Notes under the pieces: model-generated
What the model was told of the DNA's origin: nothing
The model's input: only the letters and a program-made list of their open reading frames with translations
The model's database searches: none
Shown: one piece after another, positions 58,427 through 64,000 of the stretch
Numbering within the stretch: the stretch's first letter is position 1
Layout: each line of letters starts with the position of its first letter
Made by a program: the position numbers and the translations under genes
NCBI RefSeq assembly: GCF_019052365.1
Contig: NZ_JAHQUY010000003.1
Location: 30,498 to 94,497 of the forward strand
From: Leyella stercorea
Lineage (GTDB): Bacteria > Bacteroidota > Bacteroidia > Bacteroidales > Bacteroidaceae
Length of the DNA: 64,000 nt
Direction: 5' to 3'

Positions 58427-60019
58427 CTACTTCTTCTTCGTGAGCAGTCCGCTCTTTGTCACAGTGAGCTGGAATCCGGCGTTGTGACCGTACATCTTCT
58501 CGCTGCCGAAGTCCATCGCGTAGCCGCCGCGCACCGTCCAGTCGTGGTTGAACTTGTACTTCGCTTCGACGAGGAAGCTAAGGTTTTTGTACGCCTTGGT
58601 GAACGGATTGTTGTATGTGCCCCAGCCCTTCTGATAGGTGGTGAGTACGCGGTAGTCGAGGCGCTCCGTAGGCGAGCCTTCCACGCCGAGGTGTAGGGCA
58701 TAGAAGCGGTTGTTGCGCACGTCGATGCTGTTGTCGGTGTTGTATATCGGCGATCGGTAGAGCGGGTTGCCTATCACCTGTCCCCAGTGCTGCCAGCCGG
58801 TGTAGATGCTGTGGTTGTAGTAGTCGTCCATGCCTGCGATGTGGTCGCTGATGTTCTCGGTGCGGTCGTGGTTGTATGGTCCGCTCTGATACTTCGTGTA
58901 GATGTACTCGAAGACGAGGCTGCGCAGCCATCTGCCGTACTTCAGGTCGAACTCGGCGCCGAGCATCATGTCCTTCAGACTGTACATGAAGTAGCGGCGC
59001 TTCTGCCATGTGTTCCACTGTTCGCCCTCGCCGTAGCCGTTGTAGTCGAGCAGGAACATCTGGCTGTGGTCTTCGAAGAAATGGTCGGCGTATACCGAGA
59101 AGCGCCACAGTTCGGTGTCGAAGTTCAGACGCGCCACCCAACTGCCCAACTGGTTGCCGGCGCGGTTGGTGTAGACTCCGTCGGTAGCGTCGCTGCCGCC
59201 CGGTATGAAGGCATGCCAGAAGTCCTTTATGCCCGTGCCGGTAGGTATGCGCTGCATGTTGCCGTGGCCGTCGCGACGATAGGGCTTGCCGCCGAACTCG
59301 CACGCCATCTCCAGTCCCAGTTCGAGGCTGAGCGGGAAGAACGAGTCCTCGTTGCCTATCTTCAGATAGCCCGCCTTGGAGTGGTAGAGCACGTGGTCGG
59401 CGTATTTCTGTCGCTTGTTGGTGAAGTCGTGCTGCCAGCTGTCGTCGGTCATCATGCCGTAGGCGATGTGTCCCTTAAGGTGCAGCCAGCGCTTTGTACA
59501 GGGGATGGTCCAGTATTCGGGCAGGGCGATGCGCACCTGCGGCACTGGTCGGGCGTTGATGCCTAATGTCTGCGAACCGCTGCTCAGCGTCTGGCTCTTT
59601 AGCTCCATAGGGTACTCCTTGGCGCCCACGGAGAGCACGCCGTGCAGCCAGCGTGCCTCGGCGAAAGCCTGCTGCACTACGACGTTCGACGTGTAGTTCA
59701 CCGGCACAGCCACGTCCACACCGTAGCCTATCGCCCAGCGGCGAGCCGAGTCGGTGGAGAGAGGGCGCATCACGGCGCCGCGCACGTAGCCGTTGAACTC
59801 GTCGAGCGAGCTTAGGCCGTGCTTGTTGGCGTTGAGCCAGAGCGGAGTCTTGTCCTTCGAGAACGAAGATTGCATCTCCACCTTGTAGCCTATGTTGTTG
59901 TCCAGTCGCTGTTTCGACGGCATGCGCTCGTCGTACTCCTGCCAGGCGTACTGCGCATTGGCAGGCAGCGCTATGCCCATCAGCGTTATGAGGGCTAAAG
60001 ACAGATTTCTTATTGTCAT
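58427..60019 (-). CDS. Wzi-family capsule assembly outer-membrane protein
   Basis: The 530-residue protein has a signal peptide (MTIRNLSLALITLMGIALPANAQ) and a long series of amphipathic strands with aromatic ends. Segments such as IALPEYWTIPCTKRWLHLKGHIAYGMMTDD, SWVARLNFDTELWRFSVYADHFFEDHSQMFL and RNNRFYALHLGVEGSPTERLDYRVLTTYQKG match the Bacteroidota Wzi-like family, related to the outer-membrane lectin that anchors capsule in E. coli. Its place beside a Wzx/Wzy locus supports a role in holding or exporting the polymer. It is transcribed divergently from exbB and convergently with the locus. Confidence 0.9.
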   Translation of the reverse strand: MTIRNLSLALITLMGIALPANAQYAWQEYDERMPSKQRLDNNIGYKVEMQSSFSKDKTPLWLNANKHGLSSLDEFNGYVRGAVMRPLSTDSARRWAIGYGVDVAVPVNYTSNVVVQQAFAEARWLHGVLSVGAKEYPMELKSQTLSSGSQTLGINARPVPQVRIALPEYWTIPCTKRWLHLKGHIAYGMMTDDSWQHDFTNKRQKYADHVLYHSKAGYLKIGNEDSFFPLSLELGLEMACEFGGKPYRRDGHGNMQRIPTGTGIKDFWHAFIPGGSDATDGVYTNRAGNQLGSWVARLNFDTELWRFSVYADHFFEDHSQMFLLDYNGYGEGEQWNTWQKRRYFMYSLKDMMLGAEFDLKYGRWLRSLVFEYIYTKYQSGPYNHDRTENISDHIAGMDDYYNHSIYTGWQHWGQVIGNPLYRSPIYNTDNSIDVRNNRFYALHLGVEGSPTERLDYRVLTTYQKGWGTYNNPFTKAYKNLSFLVEAKYKFNHDWTVRGGYAMDFGSEKMYGHNAGFQLTVTKSGLLTKKK

Positions 60020-60071
60020 GTTTCTATATGTTGTTTCCGTTACTTTGTAAATAAGCTGTTGCTAATCTCTG

Positions 60072-60079
60072 CAAAGTTA
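60072..60079 (-). promoter_or_regulatory. -7 box for the Wzi-like gene
   Basis: The minus strand reads TAACTTTG, matching TAnnTTTG, 53 bp before the start at 60019. Confidence 0.65.
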
Positions 60080-60121
60080 CATAAAATATGCTAAATACTA
60101 CGTCAATAAAAAAATAATAAC

Positions 60122-60129
60122 TACTTTTG
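60122..60129 (+). promoter_or_regulatory. -7 box for the exbB unit
   Basis: TACTTTTG matches TAnnTTTG, 65 bp before the ATG at 60194. The -33 region is A/T-rich without a clear TTTG. Confidence 0.55.
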
Positions 60130-60193
60130 CAACGATATTAATGCCGCAATTCGGGTTAGCTTTGTGGCAGTTTTTAGTAAATATACAAGAACT

Positions 60194-61036
60194 ATGAGAA
60201 ATTTTGTTAGATGCCACACACTTACTGCGTTGTGCATCATTGCATTGATGTTGTTCACTACGTTTGGCGCTTCTGCCTACGCTGCGCCTGCAGATAGCGC
60301 TCAGGTGGCGGCTGAGGCTGCCGTGCCCACCGTTCAGCAGGACGCCGACTCTGCGGCTGTAGTGCCAGTGGAGATAGCCGAAGGAGCGGAGAACTCGGGC
60401 GGCGGCTTGCATAAGATACTTAAGGAGAAGTTTATCGAGGGCAACGCCTCGTTCATGTCGCTCGTGGCGCTGGCTCTCGTGCTGGGCCTGGCGTTCTGCA
60501 TCGAGCGCATCATCTATCTGAGCATGTCTGAGATAAACGCAAAGAAGTTTATGCGCGAGATAGACGCGAAGATTGAGGCTGGCGACATTGAGGGCGCCAA
60601 GACGCAGTGCCGCAACACACGCGGACCGGTGGCCTCTATCTGCTATCAGGGCTTGCTGCGTGTCGACACAACGATGGAGGACATAGAGCGCTCAGTGGCG
60701 GCTTACGGCTCCGTGCAGGCGGCTAACCTTGAGAAGGGTTGCTCGTGGATTACGCTTTTCATTGCTATGGCGCCGTCGCTCGGCTTCCTTGGCACGGTTA
60801 TCGGTATGGTGATGGCGTTCGAGCAGATACAGATTGCGGGCGACATCAATCCTACTATCGTGGCTGCGGGTATGAAGGTGGCGCTCATCACCACTATCTT
60901 CGGTATCATTGTGGCGCTCATCCTGCAGCTGTTCTACAACTATGTGCTCTCTAAGGTAGACCATCTCACGGCGCAGATGGAGGAGAGCGCGATAACGCTG
61001 CTCGACGCGTTGCTCAAGTATAAGAAAGGGTGTTGA
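60194..61036 (+). CDS. exbB: ExbB/TolQ/MotA-family proton channel
   Basis: The 280-residue protein forms the proton channel that energises TonB or Tol systems together with ExbD. It has an N-terminal hydrophobic signal-like helix (ALCIIALMLFTTFGASAYA), a helix near residue 90 (MSLVALALVLGLAFCIERIIYL), a cytoplasmic part with DIEGAKTQCRNTRGPVASICYQGLL, and two further helices (WITLFIAMAPSLGFLGTVIGMVMAFEQI, ALITTIFGIIVALILQLFY). The family signature TLFIAMAPSLGFLGTVIGM is clear. The ATG at 60194 is preferred over an upstream GTG at 60164. It begins a rightward unit with a small membrane protein and two ExbD genes. Confidence 0.93.
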   Translation: MRNFVRCHTLTALCIIALMLFTTFGASAYAAPADSAQVAAEAAVPTVQQDADSAAVVPVEIAEGAENSGGGLHKILKEKFIEGNASFMSLVALALVLGLAFCIERIIYLSMSEINAKKFMREIDAKIEAGDIEGAKTQCRNTRGPVASICYQGLLRVDTTMEDIERSVAAYGSVQAANLEKGCSWITLFIAMAPSLGFLGTVIGMVMAFEQIQIAGDINPTIVAAGMKVALITTIFGIIVALILQLFYNYVLSKVDHLTAQMEESAITLLDALLKYKKGC

Positions 61037-61037
61037 G

Positions 61038-61538
61038 ATGAAGAAGATTGTTGATTTGCGACATCTGACGGCGATGCAGCTGTCAAGTCGCATATTCTAT
61101 ATATTAATAGGTGTGATAGTGGTGCTGTTCGCACTGTTCTGGATTATCGGCTACGACATGCCGTATGACGATAATCCCGACTATAGTGCGCCGCTGCTTA
61201 CGGATGCGCTGATATGGTTCATGATCGTGCTTACGTTCGCTACGCTCGGCTTAGCTGTGCTCGGCGCTGTCAACGGCGTGCGCAAGAACAAGGGCGAGAA
61301 CGTGGTTGTGAACAACGTGCCGGCGCGCCGCATCTCTGTGGCGGTCGTCGTCGGAACAGTGCTCTCCTTCGTGCTCACCTATGCTCTTTCGAGCACCGAT
61401 GCGCTCATGGTGAACGGCGAACGCTTTACAGACACTTTCTGGCTGCGCACAGCCGGCATGTTCATCGGCACATCGCTGCTGCTCATCGTGGTTGCTGTCG
61501 GAGCCATCGTGTATGGATCGACACGATACATCAGGTAA
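61038..61538 (+). CDS. small membrane protein between ExbB and ExbD
   Basis: I do not recognise a named family for this 166-residue protein. It has four membrane helices (FYILIGVIVVLFALFWIIGY, ALIWFMIVLTFATLGLAVLGAV, ISVAVVVGTVLSFVLTYAL and TAGMFIGTSLLLIVVAVGAIVYG). It begins one base after the exbB stop, so it is part of the same transcript and probably of the same complex. Proteins of this kind are found between exbB and exbD in other Bacteroidota as far as I recall. The function is unknown. Confidence 0.8.
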   Translation: MKKIVDLRHLTAMQLSSRIFYILIGVIVVLFALFWIIGYDMPYDDNPDYSAPLLTDALIWFMIVLTFATLGLAVLGAVNGVRKNKGENVVVNNVPARRISVAVVVGTVLSFVLTYALSSTDALMVNGERFTDTFWLRTAGMFIGTSLLLIVVAVGAIVYGSTRYIR

Positions 61539-61551
61539 AAGCTCCTCCCAA

Positions 61552-61690
61552 CCCTCCCCGTCGGGGAGGGCTTAGAATGCTTAAAGAGGCTTAGAATGCT
61601 TAAAGAGGCTTAGAAAGGCTTAGAAAGGCTTAAGAAGGCTTAGAAAGGCTTAAACGCCACCTTCCCAAAAGGCTTAGTTCGGCCTATAAA
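61552..61690. repeat. CCCTCCCCG palindrome and AGGCTTAGAA tandem repeats
   Basis: A perfect palindrome CCCTCCCCGTCGGGGAGGG at 61552-61570 is followed by about ten units of CTTAGAATG, CTTAAAGAGG or CTTAGAAAGG. The AGGCTTAGAA family also occurs at 9601-9660. It fills the gap before the first exbD gene. Confidence 0.85.
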
Positions 61691-61701
61691 CAATAAGGCT
61701 T

Positions 61702-62286
61702 ATGCTTATAAAACGTAGAAAACACTCGGTGCCGTCGCTTAATACTACGTCGACAGCCGATATATCTTTCATGCTGCTCACATTCTTCCTCGTCACGTCG
61801 TCGATGGATGTGGACAAAGGACTTGTGCGCCAACTGCCGCTGCTCGATAAGGAGGAGCAGACCGACGAGGCAAAGGATGTGTCGAAGGAGAACACGCTGG
61901 CGTTCAGCATTACGGCACAGAACGAGGTGATGCTCAACGACAAGCCTGTTGCCGTTGAGGATATACGCCGCCGTATCGTAGACTTTGTGCGGATGCGCGG
62001 CGCACAGCATCTTATATTGGTTGACGCTAATCCGGCTTCCGACTATAACACTTACTTCACGCTTGAGAACGAGATTGTAGCTGCTTACGCTGAGTTGCGC
62101 AACGCTGAGGCTAAGCGCCGCTATCATCGCGACTATGCCAGCTGCACCGACGAGCAGCGCAAGAAAGTGCGCGATATTTACCCGCAACATCTTTCGGAAA
62201 CTTATAACACAGCAGATGTTAATAACTCTACTGAGGATAATAAAACTTCAAAGGCGGTGGACGAGAAGAAAGGAGGCGCAGAATGA
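61702..62286 (+). CDS. exbD: ExbD-family protein 1
   Basis: ExbD is the partner of ExbB in proton-driven energy transfer. The 194-residue protein has one N-terminal membrane helix carrying the essential Asp20 (TADISFMLLTFFLVTSSMDVDKG) and a periplasmic domain (DIRRRIVDFVRMRGAQHLILVDANPASDYNTYFTLENEIVAAYAELR). The C-terminal tail is charged. Its stop overlaps the start of the second exbD by four bases (ATGA at 62283-62286). Confidence 0.93.
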   Translation: MLIKRRKHSVPSLNTTSTADISFMLLTFFLVTSSMDVDKGLVRQLPLLDKEEQTDEAKDVSKENTLAFSITAQNEVMLNDKPVAVEDIRRRIVDFVRMRGAQHLILVDANPASDYNTYFTLENEIVAAYAELRNAEAKRRYHRDYASCTDEQRKKVRDIYPQHLSETYNTADVNNSTEDNKTSKAVDEKKGGAE

Positions 62287-62747
62287 TACGCAGAAGCATT
62301 GACCGCAGCGTGCCGACACTCAACACATCGTCGCTGCCCGACCTTATCTTCACCGTTCTGTTCTTCTTCATGGTCGTTACGCACATGCGACAGGTGACGC
62401 TGAAGGTGCGCTTCCGTGTGCCGCAGGGCACCGAGCTGACGCGCCTCACGAAGAAGAGTGCCGTGTCGTATGTCTACATCGGCAGGCCGTCGGAGGCTGT
62501 GCCGGGCATCGTTCAGTCGTATAAGGGCATAACGGTGCAGCTCAACGACAAGTATGCTACGCCGGAAGAGGTGACAACGTACGTGAACGCTGAGCGCAAA
62601 GCCATGTCGGGCGACGACCAGGAGCAGCAAATTGTGTCGGTAAAGGCCGACCGCAGTACGCCGATGTCGTTGATAAACGAGGTGAAGATGGCGCTGCGCA
62701 GGGCCGACGTGCGCCGAATGAGCTATTCGGCGGAACAGAAGAAGTAG
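62283..62747 (+). CDS. exbD: ExbD-family protein 2
   Basis: The 154-residue protein has an N-terminal membrane helix with Asp20 (SSLPDLIFTVLFFFMVVTHMRQ) and a periplasmic domain (VKADRSTPMSLINEVKMALRRADVRRMSYS). It overlaps the first exbD gene and differs from it in sequence, so the complex may contain both. No tonB gene follows; the next gene is an Lrp/AsnC regulator on its own promoter, so the TonB partner is elsewhere or this is a Tol- or gliding-related motor. Confidence 0.92.
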   Translation: MIRRSIDRSVPTLNTSSLPDLIFTVLFFFMVVTHMRQVTLKVRFRVPQGTELTRLTKKSAVSYVYIGRPSEAVPGIVQSYKGITVQLNDKYATPEEVTTYVNAERKAMSGDDQEQQIVSVKADRSTPMSLINEVKMALRRADVRRMSYSAEQKK

Positions 62748-62823
62748 TTTACGCCGATTTATCCGATACTTTCGATTTGTGAGTTTTTCGTGCAAAAATG
62801 TTGCAGTATAAATTTATTTGCAC

Positions 62824-62831
62824 TACCTTTG
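62824..62831 (+). promoter_or_regulatory. -7 box for the Lrp/AsnC gene
   Basis: TACCTTTG matches TAnnTTTG; TTG at 62802 lies 19 bp upstream. The ATG at 62865 is 33 bp downstream. Confidence 0.65.
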
Positions 62832-62864
62832 CATAAATTAGTACAAAAAACAAACAAATATCAG

Positions 62865-63377
62865 ATGGCACATTATAATTTAGACTCTTTAGACAAGAAG
62901 ATATTAAAGCTGATAGCTGGCGACGCTCGCATCCCGTTCTTGGAAGTGGCTCGTCTGTGCAACGTGAGTGGCGCTGCGATACATCAGCGCATACAGAAAC
63001 TCAACAATCTGGGCGTGCTTAAAGGCTCGCAGTTCATCATCGACCCTGAGAAGCTCGGCTATGAGACGTGTGCTTACATCGGACTCTACCTGCAGAATCC
63101 GGCGAAGTTCGATGATGTGGTAGATGAGTTGAAGAAGATACCCGAGGTTGTGGAGTGCCATTACACTACGGGCGGCTTCGATATGTTCATAAAGATATAC
63201 GCCCACAACAACCATCATCTGCTCAACATCATTCACGATAAGCTGCAGCCGCTTGGTCTCTCACGTTCCGAGACCATCATCTCGTTCAACGCTATCATCG
63301 ACCGACAGTTGCCTATCGGCGAACTGCCCGTTGAGGACGAAAATGATGCGGTAGACGAATATGGTGAAGACGAATAA
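62865..63377 (+). CDS. Lrp/AsnC-family transcriptional regulator
   Basis: From the ATG at 62865 the protein has 170 residues: an AsnC-type helix-turn-helix (LDSLDKKILKLIAGDARIPFLEVARLCNVSGAAIHQRIQKLNNLGVL) and the RAM ligand-binding domain (CAYIGLYLQNPAKFDDVVDELKKIPEVVECHYTTGGFDMFIKIYAHNNHHLLNIIHDKL). The C-terminal tail is very acidic (VEDENDAVDEYGEDE). Such regulators usually respond to amino acids and form octamers. An upstream in-frame start at 62790 would lie before the promoter and is rejected. Confidence 0.93.
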   Translation: MAHYNLDSLDKKILKLIAGDARIPFLEVARLCNVSGAAIHQRIQKLNNLGVLKGSQFIIDPEKLGYETCAYIGLYLQNPAKFDDVVDELKKIPEVVECHYTTGGFDMFIKIYAHNNHHLLNIIHDKLQPLGLSRSETIISFNAIIDRQLPIGELPVEDENDAVDEYGEDE

Positions 63378-63448
63378 GAAATAAAGAATATACGGAATAT
63401 AAAAAACTCGTTGCTAATCCGGTTTTGATTTGTAGAAAAATACGAATC

Positions 63449-64000
63449 ATGATAAGTAAAACCTATCTCAGATATATTTGGCTACTTGATACTATTAGTT
63501 GCTCAAGAATCCCTTTAACTTACGACCATATTGTCAGGATATGGGAAGGTTCTCCTTATGCCTACATGGGTGGTTTGCCAATTCGTACATTTCACGAACA
63601 CCGTAAAAGTATCGAAGAAATGTTTGGGGTTATCATAGAATGTGATAAATCCAAGGGGTACACATATTATATCAAGAATCCAGAAGTGCTAAAACAGAAT
63701 CCTTATGCCCAACTGCTATTACGAAAATATAGTGTTCCACAGGATTTCTCAACATTCAATATGATGCGCGACCGCATCTTACTAGAAGAGATACCTCATG
63801 GTACAGCATACTTTGATAACGTGGTTGAAGCTATGAGGACTAATACAGAACTCATAATTGACTATCAACGCTATGAGGGACAACGAGAAACACTTACAAT
63901 GCAACCCTATTCCATGAAGGTTTATAATAGAAGGTGGTATGTACTGGGCTATATAAAGGAAAAGGAAACTATCAGGCATATAGCATTGGAAAGATTTCTT
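63449..64000 (+). CDS. WYL-domain protein, 3' end outside window
   Basis: An open frame of 184 codons starts at 63449 and runs off the window. The N-terminal part (MISKTYLRYIWLLDTIS, then a helix-turn-helix-like region around ITYDHIVRIW-type helices) is a winged-helix DNA-binding domain. The C-terminal part (ELIIDYQRYEGQRETLTMQPYSMKVYNRRWYVLGYIKEKETIRHIALERF) is a WYL domain, used to sense nucleic-acid or nucleotide ligands. Such proteins are regulators, often next to accessory or defence genes. The AT-rich codon use differs from the upstream genes. The function cannot be fixed without the rest. Confidence 0.85.
   Translation, partial: MISKTYLRYIWLLDTISCSRIPLTYDHIVRIWEGSPYAYMGGLPIRTFHEHRKSIEEMFGVIIECDKSKGYTYYIKNPEVLKQNPYAQLLLRKYSVPQDFSTFNMMRDRILLEEIPHGTAYFDNVVEAMRTNTELIIDYQRYEGQRETLTMQPYSMKVYNRRWYVLGYIKEKETIRHIALERFL

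Noticed and set aside
1..64000. tRNA, rRNA, insertion sequence or prophage genes
   Set aside because: No cloverleaf, rRNA-like stretch, transposase, integrase or phage structural gene was found by reading either strand.

Overview
The window is chromosomal DNA from a member of the Bacteroidota, most likely a Prevotella-type (Prevotellaceae) species. The evidence is the recurring promoter element TAnnTTTG (the Bacteroidota -7 box) upstream of many genes, and families typical of the phylum: NigD-like lipoprotein, DUF4230, DUF5606, YbbR, a long NusB, a Por/T9SS-type C-terminal tail and Wzi. The genus cannot be fixed from sequence reading alone. No rRNA, tRNA, transposase, prophage or CRISPR array was seen.

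Layout. 1-8.2 kb: a TPR membrane protein (partial), recF and a DUF721 gene converge on a leftward cluster of two DUF4230 genes, aroB, a hotdog thioesterase, menF and menD, which joins chorismate supply to menaquinone synthesis. 8.3-16 kb: a small lipoprotein; leftward rplY, pth and an S4-domain gene; rightward nusB, yajC, ybbR-like, coaE, a DUF5606 gene and rsmA. 16-18.6 kb: a compact Crp-like regulator / SMR / MFS efflux module that looks acquired. 18.8-24 kb: a secreted Ig-like protein with a T9SS-type tail, a stand-alone ECF sigma factor, then a three-gene unit of NigD-like lipoprotein, ECF sigma factor and a protein with a cytoplasmic anti-sigma-like N-terminus, one membrane helix, a long disordered linker and an outer-membrane beta-barrel. 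The last unit matches the recently described Dma/Das/NigD systems of Bacteroides. 24.2-32 kb: gltB, gltD and asnB (nitrogen assimilation). 32-41.5 kb: rpe, a 41-codon small gene, an AlbA_2-type regulator, a nitroreductase, xseA, xseB, ilvE, trmB, mrp and a ThiF/TcdA-family gene. 41.5-60 kb: a Wzx/Wzy-type surface polysaccharide locus (Wza, Wzz, Wzy, Wzx, four glycosyltransferases, a UDP-sugar dehydrogenase, a DegT aminotransferase, a phosphoglycosyl transferase and a CapD/PglF-type dehydratase), with a lipoprotein and a Wzi-family porin facing it. 60-64 kb: ExbB, a small membrane protein, two ExbD proteins, an Lrp/AsnC regulator and a partial WYL-domain gene.

Two things stand out. First, the nigD-sigma-Dma unit is a trans-envelope signalling system, and its periplasmic linker is built from a 24-bp DNA repeat of the same family that sits between genes elsewhere in the window. 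Second, a mobile-looking palindromic repeat (arms GGTGCAGTTG and CAACTGCACC) occurs in clusters after rsmA and between xseA and xseB, and is also inserted twice in frame inside aroB, between two predicted metal-ligand histidines. At least six families of short intergenic repeats are present, so repeat spread seems to be an active force in this genome.
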